Part shown: positions 16,436 to 26,115 of the stretch, piece after piece | Position numbering within the stretch: the stretch's first letter is position 1 | Layout of the letters: every line of letters starts with the position of its first letter | Origin: Beijerinckiaceae bacterium RH AL1 | Lineage (GTDB): Bacteria > Pseudomonadota > Alphaproteobacteria > Rhizobiales > Beijerinckiaceae | Reading direction: 5' to 3' | DNA: 64,000 nt | Assembly: GCA_901457705.2 (NCBI GenBank) | Contig: LR590083.2 | Span: forward strand, 1,116,597 to 1,180,596 | Program-made: the position numbers and the translations under genes | The notes under the pieces: model-generated | Told to the model about the DNA's origin: nothing | Databases searched by the model: none | Seen by the model: only the letters and a program-made list of their open reading frames with translations

Positions 16436-17599
16436 TTGAGACCACTGCTCGCCCCCGTCACCGAATGGCGTGACATCGCCGCCGAGCAGGCGGGGACGAC
16501 CGTCACGGTCGATCTCGATGCCATCGCCGCCAACTGGCGCCTGCTGCAGGACAAGGCCGGCAAGGCAGAGTGCGCCGCGGTCGTCAAGGCCAACGCCTAC
16601 GGCTTGGGCCTGGACGCGACGGTGACGGCGCTGCGGCGCTCCGGCTGCAAGACCTTCTTCGTCGCGCATGTCTTCGAAGGCCAGCACCTGCGCGCGCTCG
16701 CGCCTGACGCGACGATCTACGTCTTCAACGGGCTGATGCCGCGCACCGCGCACATCTTCCTGAAGTGGAAGCTGCGGCCGGTGCTCGGCTCGCTGCCTGA
16801 GATCGAGGACTGGATCGAGGCCTGCGCCAAGACGCGTGCGCCCTGCGCCATCCAGCTCGACAGCGGCATGAACCGCCTCGGCCTCATCGCCGAGCAGATT
16901 CCCGCCGCCGCCAGCCTCGCCGCCAAGCTCGAGATCGGGCTCGTCATGAGCCATTTCGTCTGGTCCGGGCGCCACGCGCATCGCGACCGCGTAACCCGGC
17001 AGATCGCGACCTTCGAGTCGGTGCGCGCGGGCTTCCCCGGCGTGCCGGCCTCACTCGCCAACTCCAGCGGCATCTTCTACGGCGCCGAGGCGCATTTCGA
17101 CGTCGTGCGGCCGGGCTACGCGATCTATGGCGGCAATCCGACGCCGGACGATGCGAACCCGATGCGGCCGGTCGTCACCTTCGAGGCCAAGGTGATCCAG
17201 GTGCACGAGGTCGCGGCGGGCGCCGGGGTCGGCTACGACGGGCGCTGGACGGCGCCGTCGCCGCGGCGCCTCGCGACCATCTCCGCCGGCTACGCGGACG
17301 GCATCCCGGTCGGCGCCATGGGCGCCGAGGGCGAGCCCAACGGCTACGCCTCGGTCGACGGCGCGCTCTGCCCGATCGTCGGGCGCATCTCGATGGACCT
17401 CACCGTCGTCGACGTCACCGACGCGCCGATGGTCGAGCGCGGCGACTCGGTCGAGCTGATCGGCGCCGAGATCTCGATCGACGACATCGCCGAGCGGGCC
17501 GGGACGATCGGCTACGAGGTGCTGACGCACCTCGGCCCGCGCAGCCATCGCCGCACGATCGGCAGACAGGCAACGGTGCTGACGAGCCTCGGCCGGTAG
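16436..17599 (+). CDS. alr: alanine racemase
   Basis: A 387-residue fold-type III PLP enzyme that makes D-alanine for peptidoglycan. The PLP lysine is Lys51 in AAVVKANAYGLG. Other motifs are LDSGMNRLGL, PASLANSSGIFYG, VRPGYAIYGGNP, the catalytic-Tyr loop GVGYDGRW and the C-terminal CPIVGRISMDLTVVDVTD. Length is normal. The frame starts with TTG at 16436 with no clear ribosome site, and no ATG or GTG lies between it and the conserved VTVDLDAIAANW, so the exact start is uncertain. It is a single gene, divergent from DUF427. Confidence 0.92.
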   Translation: MRPLLAPVTEWRDIAAEQAGTTVTVDLDAIAANWRLLQDKAGKAECAAVVKANAYGLGLDATVTALRRSGCKTFFVAHVFEGQHLRALAPDATIYVFNGLMPRTAHIFLKWKLRPVLGSLPEIEDWIEACAKTRAPCAIQLDSGMNRLGLIAEQIPAAASLAAKLEIGLVMSHFVWSGRHAHRDRVTRQIATFESVRAGFPGVPASLANSSGIFYGAEAHFDVVRPGYAIYGGNPTPDDANPMRPVVTFEAKVIQVHEVAAGAGVGYDGRWTAPSPRRLATISAGYADGIPVGAMGAEGEPNGYASVDGALCPIVGRISMDLTVVDVTDAPMVERGDSVELIGAEISIDDIAERAGTIGYEVLTHLGPRSHRRTIGRQATVLTSLGR

Positions 17600-17609
17600 C
17601 AATAAAAGA

Positions 17610-17631
17610 GCTTGTCTTACCTCTGACAAGC
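17610..17631. other. hairpin after alanine racemase
   Basis: GCTTGTC and GACAAGC form a 7-base stem around an 8-base loop, 11 bases after the alr stop. No T-run follows, so this is at best a weak terminator or a 3' mRNA hairpin. Confidence 0.3.
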
Positions 17632-17718
17632 AAGCTCAATACGGCGACGCGGATCAGTAAAACCGATTTGCGCGGAGTTGCGACGGGCGCGACCCGAGTG
17701 CACGCGGGACGGCCCCTT

Positions 17719-18900
17719 ATGTTTCTTCCCAAATATTTGCTGCCATCCGAGCAATGGCGCTACTGGCGCGAGCGCAACGTCCATCTGCCGCGCCGCATCA
17801 AGAAGATGGCGGCGACGAACGCGTCGCTCAACGATGCCGATCTCAAGTCATATCTGAAGACTCATTTCTGCACCAAGCCGTTCGACACGATGGAGACCTT
17901 GGACCAAGGGTCGGTCAACATCTGCTGCCCGGACTGGCTGCCGACGCCGATCGGCGGCATCGACGACCTGCCGGGCGCCTGGAGCGGCACCACCGTCAAG
18001 AAGATCCGCCGCTCGATCGTCGACGGCGACTTCAAGTACTGCAGCCATCTCGATTGCTCGTTCATCTCAGGACGCAAGCTGCTGCCGCGCGATAGTGGGC
18101 CGGCGCAGGCCCTCATCGAACGTTTCGAGGCCGACGGCTCGGCGCCGCCGCCGCGCGAGCTCAAGCTGTCGCACGACCGCTCGTGCAACCTCTCCTGTCC
18201 CTCCTGCCGCACCGAGATCATCGCGGTCGGCAAGCCGAAGCAGAAGCGCCTGGACGACCAGCTCGAATCCTCGTTCGTGCCCATGCTGAGAGATGCGACC
18301 TCGGTCTACATCACGGGCTCCGGCGATCCGTTCGGGAGCGCGCATTTCCGCCGGCTGATCAAGCGGCTCAACCGCGCGGAATTTCCGAAGCTTCGATTCC
18401 GTCTTCATACCAACGGGCAGCTCCTGGACGAGCGGGCCTGGCGCGATCTCGATCTGGCAGGCCGCGTCGAGATGGTGCACGTCTCGGTCGACGCGACGAC
18501 GCCCGAGACCTACGCGGTCCTGCGGCGCGGCGGAACGTTCGCGCGCCTGCTCAAGAACCTCGCCTTCGTGAAAGAGCTGCGCGACGCCGGCGAGATCGAG
18601 CGGCTTGAGTTTTCGATGGTCGTGCAGGCACTGAACTTTCGCGAGATGCCCGACTTCGTGCGACTCGGCATCGCCCATTCCGCCGACGACATCGCCTTCG
18701 AGATGATCCACGACTGGGGCGTCTATTCGCCGGAAGAGTTCGAGCAGGTCTACGTCGGCCCGCGCCACCCGGAGGTCGCCCGCCTCGCCGAGGTGCTCCG
18801 CGATCCGGCGATGGCCCATCCGAACGTCTCGATCGGCAATGTCGTCGCGCACATCGCGCAGGAGGCGCGCGGGCCGCGGCGCGTCCCCGAGGCCGTGTGA
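17719..18900 (+). CDS. radical SAM protein with N-terminal SPASM-like Fe-S domain
   Basis: A 393-residue protein with a radical SAM core whose cluster motif is CNLSCPSC (CX3CX2C, about residue 155), followed by YITGSGDPFGS and FRLHTNGQLL. Before the core, not after it, lies a Cys-rich region (about residues 38-115) that reads like a SPASM motif: FCTKPFDTMETLDQGSVNIC, a second Cys and PDW, then IRRSIVDGDFKYC and a later Cys. It would bind an auxiliary Fe-S cluster. The substrate is unknown; related proteins modify peptides or sugars. ATG 17719 is preferred over the in-frame TTG 17668 because GGGACGG precedes it. It is convergent with the sensor gene at 18902. Confidence 0.78.
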   Translation: MFLPKYLLPSEQWRYWRERNVHLPRRIKKMAATNASLNDADLKSYLKTHFCTKPFDTMETLDQGSVNICCPDWLPTPIGGIDDLPGAWSGTTVKKIRRSIVDGDFKYCSHLDCSFISGRKLLPRDSGPAQALIERFEADGSAPPPRELKLSHDRSCNLSCPSCRTEIIAVGKPKQKRLDDQLESSFVPMLRDATSVYITGSGDPFGSAHFRRLIKRLNRAEFPKLRFRLHTNGQLLDERAWRDLDLAGRVEMVHVSVDATTPETYAVLRRGGTFARLLKNLAFVKELRDAGEIERLEFSMVVQALNFREMPDFVRLGIAHSADDIAFEMIHDWGVYSPEEFEQVYVGPRHPEVARLAEVLRDPAMAHPNVSIGNVVAHIAQEARGPRRVPEAV

Positions 18901-18901
18901 T

Positions 18902-21789
18902 CTACGCCGCCACCGTCGTCGCGGCGCCGACAAGCTTCCTTGCGTCGAGAGCGCTGATCGGGTGCCCAAAGGCGTAGCCCTGCGCGTACTCGCAGCCGAG
19001 CTGGTACAGCTCGATCGCATCCGACTCGCTCTCCGCGCCTTCCGCGACGACTTCCATGCCGAGGTCGTGGGCGAGCGCCACCATCGAGCGCAGAATCACC
19101 GGCCGCGCGCCCCTGGCGCCGTTATTGTGCACGAAGGAGCGGTCGATCTTGATCGTGTCGAAGGGAAAGCGCTGCAGGTAGGAGAGCGACGAGTAGCCGG
19201 TGCCGAAGTCGTCGAGCGACAGGCCGGCGCCGAGCTCCTTGATGCGCGTCAGGATCTGCGCGGCGTACTCCGGATTCTCCATGACCAGGCTCTCGGTCAG
19301 CTCGAGCTTGAGCGAGCCGCGGTGCACGTCGCAGCGCGTCAGCACGGCCTTCACGTCGTGCAGCAGGTCGTGGCGCAGGAGCTGGCGTGAGGAGACGTTG
19401 ACCGAGGCGAAGATCGGCGGGTCGACGTCGAGCGCGCGCTGCCAGGCGGAGAGCTCGCGCGCGGTGCGCTCGAGCGCGAAGATGCCGAGATCGACGATCG
19501 CGCCGGTCTCCTCGGCGATCGGGATGAACTCGGCGGGCGACAGGCGGCCGAGGCGCGGATTGTCCCAGCGCAGCAGCGCCTCGAAGCCTGCGACGGTGCG
19601 ATCCTCGAGCCGCACGACGGGCTGGAAGAACACCTTGATCTCGCCGCGCTCGAGCGCCTTGCGCAGGTCGGATTCGAGCGCGAGGCGGTCGGAGCGCAGC
19701 GTGCGCATAGCCGGGCGGAAGACCTCGATCCGGTTACCGCCGCCCTTCTTGGCGTGGCGCATCGCGATCTCGGCGTCCTTCAGCATGTCCTCGCGGCGCG
19801 GATGCAGCTGCGGATCGAAGAGCGCGAGGCCGATCGACGCGGTGAGCGGGATCTCGCGGTCGGCGAAGGTGACGGGCGTCGAGAGCGCGCGGCGCACGAC
19901 GTTGGCGAGCTGGATCGTCTGCTCGGTGTCGTTCTCCGACACCAGGATCGCCGCATACTGGTCGCCGGCGAGGCGGGCGATCGTGTCCTGCGGCTTGAGC
20001 AGCCGGGAGAGCCGCCGCGACAGGGTCAGCAGGATCGAGTCGCCGGCGGAGAGGCCGACCGTCTCGTTGATCTGCTTGAAGCGGTCGACGTCGATGCAGA
20101 AGACGGTGGGGCGTAGGCGCGGGTCGTTTTGCGCATAGGTCAGCGCGGCCTCGAGCCGGTCGAAGAACAGCTCGCGGTTCGGCAGGCCGGTGAGATTGTC
20201 GTGCACGGCATCGTGCAGCAGCCGCTCCTCGGCGACCTTGCTCTCGGTGATGTCGGAGAGCGTGCCGACGATGCGGATCACCTCTCCGTCCGGCCCGACG
20301 ACGGGGCGGGCGCGCATCGCGTACCAGAAGTAATGGCCATCGGCGGCGCGCAGGCGGAACTGCTCGTTGATGCGGCCGCGCCGCTGCTCGAGCATCGTGT
20401 CGAGGCAGGCGCGGTAGCGGTCGCGCTCGAAGGGATGCAGCACGTCGAGCCAGCCGGAGGCAGGGCCTTCCAGCGCGCCGCGGCCGATGCCGAGCTGGGC
20501 CTCGACCTCCGGCGAGACGAAGACGCGATCGGCGGCGACGTCCCAGTCGTAGATCACGTCGCCGGAGCCGGTCAGCGCCAGCGCCTTGCGGCTCGAGTCG
20601 GTGACCGCGCCGGCGCCGAGGCCGCCGCCCGCGAACGCGTTCTGCATGATCGTGAAGCCGATCAGCATGACGATGAGGACCAGGCCGCCGATGAGGGCGG
20701 GCGAGACGAGATCGTTGGTGAGCGTGCCGGTCACCGTGAAGCTCGCGCAGATGACCCAGGCGAGCAGCAGGAACCAGGTCGGGATCAGCATCACCGCGCG
20801 GTCATAGCCGTGCGTCGAGAGGTAGAGGACGAGGATGAAGCCGACGCCGGCGATGGTGGCGAGCGACAGCCGCGCGACGCCGGCGGCGACCGGCGCGTCG
20901 AACACCGCGAAGGCGATCAGCGCGAAGAGGAAGACGAGCCAGGCGGCGGCGACGCGCGAGGCGCGCACGTGCCAGCGGGAGAGGTTCAGGTAGGCGAAGA
21001 GGAAGACGAGCAGGGTGGCGGAGAGGGTGGTCTCGGCGCCGGCGCGCCAGATGCGGTCGCTGGCGCCCGACATGCCGAACAGCTTGTCCCAGAAGCCGAA
21101 GTCGATGCAGACGTAGGCGAGCACCGCCCAGGCGAGCGCGGCGGCGGCGGGGAAGATCACCGCACCCTTCACGACGAAGACGATCGTCAGGAACAGCGCG
21201 AGCAGCCCGGCGATGCCGATGACGATGCCCTTGTAGAGCGTGAGGCTCGTCACCTTGTCCTTGTAGGCGTCGGGGATCCACAGGGCGATCTGCGGCAGGT
21301 TCGGCGTCCGCAGCTCGGCGACGTAGGTGACCGTCGTGCCGGGGTCGAGCGTCAGGCGGAAGACGTCGGCATCCGTCGCGTCCTCGTGCTCCGGCGAGAT
21401 GCCCTGGCTCGCGGTGATCGCCGAGATGCGGGTCGAGCCGAGGTCGGGCCAGATGACGCCGGAGCCGACGAGCCGGAAGTGCGGGGCGACGATGACGCGC
21501 TCGATCTGCTCTTCGGTGTCGTTGGTCAGCGCGAAGACGATCCAGCTCGGCCGCGTGCCGGATCCTTGGCGCGCACCTCGATGCGGCGGACGATGCCGTC
21601 GGCACCCGGCGCCGTCGAGACCAGCAGGCGGTCGCCCTGCGAGGAGTAGCTCTCGATCGCCTTGGTGAGGTCGATCGCCGGCGTGTCGAGCGGCACGCGC
21701 ACCGACTCGATGGCGCGGGCCGAGCCGAGGCTCGCAAGCAGCATCAGGAGCGGCAGCAGGACGGGGACGAGGCGAGAAGTCAGCTTCAC
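18902..21789 (-). pseudogene. membrane PAS-GGDEF-EAL cyclic-di-GMP protein, interrupted by one frameshift
   Basis: A GTG at 21789 starts a signal peptide ([20 protein letters not shown]); the frame fails near 21557-21560 and resumes one frame over. One extra G in the run there (GATCCGGCACG to GATCCGGGCACG) restores [17 protein letters not shown] and a product of about 962 residues. Domains in order: periplasmic 7TMR-like sensor, about seven TM helices, PAS, GGDEF, EAL. The cyclase motif is degenerate (AGDQY for GGDEF). The EAL domain keeps [18 protein letters not shown] and [15 protein letters not shown], so phosphodiesterase activity is likely if the gene is intact. The frameshift may be real or an assembly error; the rest of the frame is open and conserved. 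Confidence 0.8.
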
Positions 21790-21913
21790 TCGGGTCTCGC
21801 GGCTCGAAGCGCAAGGCTCGCTGAAATCAGGCGTTTTTCGCGAGCCGCCCAAGTCGCGGGCGCCGGACCGTAAAGCTTGGCGGTTGGCAGGGCAAGCATC
21901 CGGACGGCCCTGT

Positions 21914-22528
21914 TCACGGGCGGTCGCGGCGCGGCAGACGCAGCGAGACGGGATCCGACTCGAGGAGCGCGAAGAGCAGGTGGTCCTGCCACATGCCGTT
22001 GATGCGCAGGTAGGCGCGGGCGAGCCCCTCCTCGCGGAAGTTGGTGCGCCGGAGCAGGCGGATCGACGGCTCGTTCTGCGGCAGGCAGGCGGCTTCGATT
22101 CGATGCAGGCGAAGCGTCGCGAAGGCGAAGCCCGTCGCCGCGCGGACGGCGCGCGCCATCCAGCCCTGGCCGGCGAACGGCTGGCCCATCCAGTAGCCGA
22201 GCGTCGCCGCCTGGGCGACGCCGCGCTTGATCTGACCGAAGGTCAGGCCGCCGAGCAGCGCGTCGTCGGCCTCGCGGAACAGCAGGAAGGGGTAGGCGTC
22301 GTCGTTCTCGATCTCGGTCGCGTGGCGCTTGATGCGGCGGCGGAACGAGCCCTTGGTCAGGTCGTCCGGCGGCCAGGTCGGCTCCCACGGCGTCAGGAAG
22401 TCGCGCGAGAGGTGGCGGAGGGCCGCCCATCGCTCGAAGTCGTGCATTTCGGGTGGCCGCAGGTAGACGCCGTCGCCGCGGATGAAGGTCGCGTTGTCGT
22501 TCGTGGCGCCGATGCGGAAGAGTGCCAT
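21914..22528 (-). CDS. GNAT N-acetyltransferase, RimJ-like
   Basis: A 204-residue GNAT enzyme of the RimJ/RimL ribosomal-protein acetyltransferase group: IRGDGVYLRPPEMHDFERWA, WEPTWPPDDLTKGSFRRRI, GYWMGQPFAGQGWMARAVRA (acetyl-CoA loop), then RIEAACLPQNEPSIRLLRRT and NFREEGLARAYLRING. ATG 22528 lies one base after the stop of the M16 peptidase gene, so it is the last gene of the thrC-M16-GNAT run that commonly follows the cytochrome oxidase operon in Hyphomicrobiales. Substrate not determinable. Confidence 0.88.
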   Translation of the reverse strand: MALFRIGATNDNATFIRGDGVYLRPPEMHDFERWAALRHLSRDFLTPWEPTWPPDDLTKGSFRRRIKRHATEIENDDAYPFLLFREADDALLGGLTFGQIKRGVAQAATLGYWMGQPFAGQGWMARAVRAATGFAFATLRLHRIEAACLPQNEPSIRLLRRTNFREEGLARAYLRINGMWQDHLLFALLESDPVSLRLPRRDRP

Positions 22529-22529
22529 G

Positions 22530-23804
22530 TCACGCGGCCCTCGCGTGCAGACGCTCGCCGACGCGATCGGGGGCCCACACCTTGCCGATCGGCCCGATCG
22601 AGGCGACGGTCGGCGCCGAGCGCAGCGCGCGGGCGCCGGCGGCGCGGATGTCGTCGAGCCGCAACGTCTCGACTTTGGCGATCATCTCCTCGCGCGGCAG
22701 CACGCGGCCAAGCGCCAGGAGCTGGCGGGCGACCTGCTCGGCGCGCGCCGTCGGCGACTCGAGCGCGGCGAGCAGCGACACCTTGGTCTGCGCCTTGGCG
22801 CGCTGGACCTCGGCCTCGCTCAGCGTCTCGCTGGCCTCGGCGATCGAATCGAGCGCGACGGGCATCAGCTCGGCCACGTCGCGCTGGCTCGTCGCCGCGT
22901 AGAAGCCGAAGAGGCCGGTGTCGGAATACGCCCAGTGGAAGGCGTAGATCGAGTAGGCGAGGCCGCGCTTCTCGCGCACGTCCTGGAACAGCCGCGAGGA
23001 CATGCCGCCGCCGACCGCGTTCGCAAAGATCTGCAAGGCATAGTTGTCGGGTTGATCGTAGGCGACGCCCTCGAAGCCGACGACGACGTGCGCCTGCTCG
23101 AGCCGGCGCTTGAGGCGCGTCTCGCCACCGATGTAGCGCGCCGGCGCGGCGGGCACCGTCAGGCTCGGCGAGGCCTCGAGCTTGGCGAAGCGCGTGGCGG
23201 CCTCGTCGACGAGGCGGGCATGCTCGACGGCGCCGGCGGCGCCGACGATCATGCCGCCGCCGTGGTAGTGGCGCGAGAGGTAGCGCCCGATCGTCGCGCG
23301 GTCGAAGCCCGAGACGCCCTCGGGCGTGCCGAGGATCGGCCGGCCGATCGCCTGGCCGGGATAGGCGCAGGCGTTGAAGAGGTCGAACACGAGATCGTCT
23401 GGCGTGTCCTCGACGGCGCCGATCTCCTGCAGGATGACGCTCTTCTCGCGCGCCAGCTCGCTCTCGTCGAAGGTCGATTCGGTGAGGATGTCGGCGAGGA
23501 TGTCGAGGGCGAGGCCCGTGTCCTCGGCGAGCAGGTGCGCGTAATAGGCCGTCTGCTCGACGCTCGTCGCCGCGTTGAGGTCGCCGCCTGCTGCCTCGAT
23601 CTCCTCGGCGATGGCGCGCGCCGAGCGGCGCCGCGTGCCCTTGAAGGCCATGTGCTCGAGGAGGTGCGAAAGCCCGTGCTCGCGGACGTCCTCGTGGCGC
23701 GAGCCGGCGCCGACCCAGACGCCCAACGCCGCCGTCTCGAGGTGCGGCATGCGGTCGGTGACGACGCGCAGCCCCGAGGGCAGGGTGGTGATCTCGACGC
23801 TCAA
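22530..23804 (-). CDS. M16 family zinc peptidase (mitochondrial processing peptidase-like)
   Basis: A 424-residue pitrilysin-family protein with the inverted zinc motif HLLEH (His47, Glu50, His51) in GLSHLLEHMAFKGT and the glycine-rich GGGMSSRLFQDVREKRGLAY loop of the C-terminal half. Length and motifs match the single-chain bacterial relatives of mitochondrial processing peptidase beta. The start is TTG at 23804, which overlaps the thrC stop (TTGA), so translation is coupled. The gene lies in the conserved thrC-M16-GNAT order. Confidence 0.9.
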   Translation of the reverse strand: MSVEITTLPSGLRVVTDRMPHLETAALGVWVGAGSRHEDVREHGLSHLLEHMAFKGTRRRSARAIAEEIEAAGGDLNAATSVEQTAYYAHLLAEDTGLALDILADILTESTFDESELAREKSVILQEIGAVEDTPDDLVFDLFNACAYPGQAIGRPILGTPEGVSGFDRATIGRYLSRHYHGGGMIVGAAGAVEHARLVDEAATRFAKLEASPSLTVPAAPARYIGGETRLKRRLEQAHVVVGFEGVAYDQPDNYALQIFANAVGGGMSSRLFQDVREKRGLAYSIYAFHWAYSDTGLFGFYAATSQRDVAELMPVALDSIAEASETLSEAEVQRAKAQTKVSLLAALESPTARAEQVARQLLALGRVLPREEMIAKVETLRLDDIRAAGARALRSAPTVASIGPIGKVWAPDRVGERLHARAA

Positions 23805-25222
23805 GACGCCACCTTCAGCGCGCGCCCCTGGTCGACGCGGGCGCGGATGAAGCGCTCGATCTCGGCCTGGTCGTTGGGCAGGACGGTGAAGCGCTCCGGC
23901 TTGCCGAGCATGTCGGCCATGAAGGGCGGGAGCGGCGGCCGCAGGCCGATCGCCCGCTCGATGGCGTCGGGAAACTTCGCGGCATGGGCGGTGCCGAGCA
24001 CGACCATCGGCGTCGCCGGATCGTGCGCGGCCGCCTCGCGCGCCACATGGATGGCCACCGCCGTATGCGGATCGACAAGCTCGGAAGACTGCTGCCAGCA
24101 GCGGGCTATCTCGGCCGTCGTCGCCGCCTCGTCGGTGCGGCCGGCGTCGAACTCGGCGCGGATCGCGTCGAGCGTCGCCTCGGGGATGCGGAAGCCACGC
24201 GATTGCTTCAAGGATTCCATCTGGTTGCGGACGGCGGTCCCGTCGCGGCCGCCGAGCTCGAACAGCAGCCGCTCGAAGTTCGAGGACACCTGGATGTCCA
24301 TGGAGGGCGATTGGGTGTGGGTCACGCCGCGGGTCTCGTAGCCGCCGTTCTCGAGGGCGCGCGCGAGAATGTCGTTCTCGTTCGTGGCGATGACGAGGCG
24401 GTCGATCGGCAGGCCCATGCGCTTGGCGATCCACCCGGCGAGGACGTCGCCGAAATTGCCGGTCGGCACGGCGTAGCTGACCTTGCGTCGCGGCGCGCCG
24501 AGCGCCACCGCGCTCGTGAAATAGTACACGACCTGCGCCAGCACGCGGGCCCAGTTGATCGAGTTGACGCCGGAGAGGCCGTACTCGTCGCGGAAGGCGG
24601 CGTGGTTGAACAGCGCCTTCACGGCGGCCTGGCAGTCGTCGAAGGTGCCCTCGAGCGCGACGACGTGGATGTTGTCGCCCTCGACCGTCGTCATCTGGCG
24701 GCGCTGCACCGGGCTCACGCGCTCGTGCGGATAGAAGATCACGACGTCGACATTGGCGAGGCCGCGGAAGGCCTCGATGGCGGCCGCCCCCGTGTCGCCC
24801 GACGTCGCGCCGACGATGGTGGCGTGCTGGCCGCGCTTGGTGAGCGCATGCTCCATCAGCCGCGCCAGGAGCTGCATCGCGCAGTCCTTGAAGGCGAGCG
24901 TCGGCCCGTGGAAGAGCTCGAGCACGAAGAGGTTGGCGTCGATCTGCTGCAGCGGCGCGATGGCGGCGTGGCGGAACGGCTTGTAGGCCGTCTCGATCAT
25001 GCGGGCCAAGGTCGGCTCGTCGAGGTCCGCGCCGACGAACGGCATCAGCACCGCGCGCGCCACCTCGCCGTAGGAATTGCCGGCGAAGCCGGCGATCGTC
25101 TCGGCGGAAAGGGTCGGATAGCTTTCCGGCAGGTAGAGGCCGCCGTCGCGGGCGAGGCCTGCGAGCATCGCCTCGCTGAAGGACAGGGCGGGCGCCTCGC
25201 CGCGGGTCGAGATGTAGCGCAA
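23801..25222 (-). CDS. thrC: threonine synthase
   Basis: Catalyses O-phosphohomoserine to threonine with PLP. About 473 residues. The PLP lysine is Lys112 in LFHGPTLAFKDCAMQLL; SGDTGAAAIEAF, GVNSINWARVLAQVVYYF and VPTGNFGDVLAGWIAKRMGL are typical of the long class. The start is taken at a TTG (25222) giving MRYISTRGEAP, the usual N-terminus of the family, although the frame stays open upstream to 25468; no ATG or GTG fits closer. The stop overlaps the M16 start. It follows SURF1 by 128 bases. Confidence 0.92.
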   Translation of the reverse strand: MRYISTRGEAPALSFSEAMLAGLARDGGLYLPESYPTLSAETIAGFAGNSYGEVARAVLMPFVGADLDEPTLARMIETAYKPFRHAAIAPLQQIDANLFVLELFHGPTLAFKDCAMQLLARLMEHALTKRGQHATIVGATSGDTGAAAIEAFRGLANVDVVIFYPHERVSPVQRRQMTTVEGDNIHVVALEGTFDDCQAAVKALFNHAAFRDEYGLSGVNSINWARVLAQVVYYFTSAVALGAPRRKVSYAVPTGNFGDVLAGWIAKRMGLPIDRLVIATNENDILARALENGGYETRGVTHTQSPSMDIQVSSNFERLLFELGGRDGTAVRNQMESLKQSRGFRIPEATLDAIRAEFDAGRTDEAATTAEIARCWQQSSELVDPHTAVAIHVAREAAAHDPATPMVVLGTAHAAKFPDAIERAIGLRPPLPPFMADMLGKPERFTVLPNDQAEIERFIRARVDQGRALKVAS

Positions 25223-25350
25223 GGTCTCGGGCTCGTTCTGGTTGGTGCTGATGCGACGACCGCAATTCAGTTGGGCCGCCGATGTGGTGATTTTCTGGGC
25301 TCTAGCACGAAAGCCGGCGCGTGGCTCGTGTCCGCCGGGAGAGTTTCGGC

Positions 25351-26115
25351 CTAGCCCGCGCCGGCCGACGCCGGGTCGCGCGGCGCAGCGGGCTCCGCCT
25401 CGCCCTTCAGCCGCTTCCAGGCAAAGCTGCCGAAGACGCCGAGCAGGGTCAGTGCGATGCCGAACCACGTCATCGCATAGGAGAAATGGTTGTTGGGGAT
25501 GTCGATCACCGTGGCGCCGCCGCGCGGCCAGCCGCCGAGGTTCGCCGGCGTCGCGTCGGCGTCAACGATGAAGGGCGCGGCGGCGATGCCGTCGTGGGCC
25601 GCGATTGTCGTCGGGTCCTTGGTGAAGAACTGGCCCGTCGCCGCGTCGTCGGCCGGCGTGAAGAGGTTGCGCGCTTCCGGCGCCCGCATCAGGCCCGTGA
25701 CCGTGACCGGGCCGGCGCGGTCGCCGGCGGCGCGGGCGGCGTGGTCCTTCAGGCGGTCCGGCACCCATCCGCGGTTGACGATGACCGTGCCGCCGGCGGC
25801 GAGCGCAAGCGGGGTCATGACGAGGTAGCCGGGACCGTCCTCGGAGGGACGGAAGACCAGCGTCTCCTTGACGTTGTCGAACGTGCCGGAGAGCGCGACG
25901 TGGCGATACTCGTAATCGTTCGGGCGCAACGCGCTCCAGTCGGCGGTCGGCGGCAGGGGCGCCGGCGCCGCGTGGGCGCGGGCGTCGATCTCGGCAATCA
26001 GCCCTTCCTTCCAGCTCAGGCGGTGCAGTTGCCAGACGCCGAGGCCGACGAGCAGGATGAAGGCGACCAGCGTGGCGAGGGCCGGCGCAACCAGCGATCG
26101 GGCCTGCGGGCTCAT
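25351..26115 (-). CDS. SURF1 family cytochrome oxidase assembly protein
   Basis: A 254-residue SURF1/Shy1 protein that helps insert heme a into oxidase subunit I. Two TM helices (about residues 9-28 and 216-234) bracket a periplasmic domain with YEYRHVALSGTFDNVKETLV, VIVNRGWVPDRLK and the C-terminal NNHFSYAMTWFGIALTLLGV. ATG 26115 overlaps the DUF983 stop by four bases (ATGA), so the two are translationally coupled. Its place after ctaE and DUF983 is the standard alphaproteobacterial arrangement. Confidence 0.92.
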   Translation of the reverse strand: MSPQARSLVAPALATLVAFILLVGLGVWQLHRLSWKEGLIAEIDARAHAAPAPLPPTADWSALRPNDYEYRHVALSGTFDNVKETLVFRPSEDGPGYLVMTPLALAAGGTVIVNRGWVPDRLKDHAARAAGDRAGPVTVTGLMRAPEARNLFTPADDAATGQFFTKDPTTIAAHDGIAAAPFIVDADATPANLGGWPRGGATVIDIPNNHFSYAMTWFGIALTLLGVFGSFAWKRLKGEAEPAAPRDPASAGAG

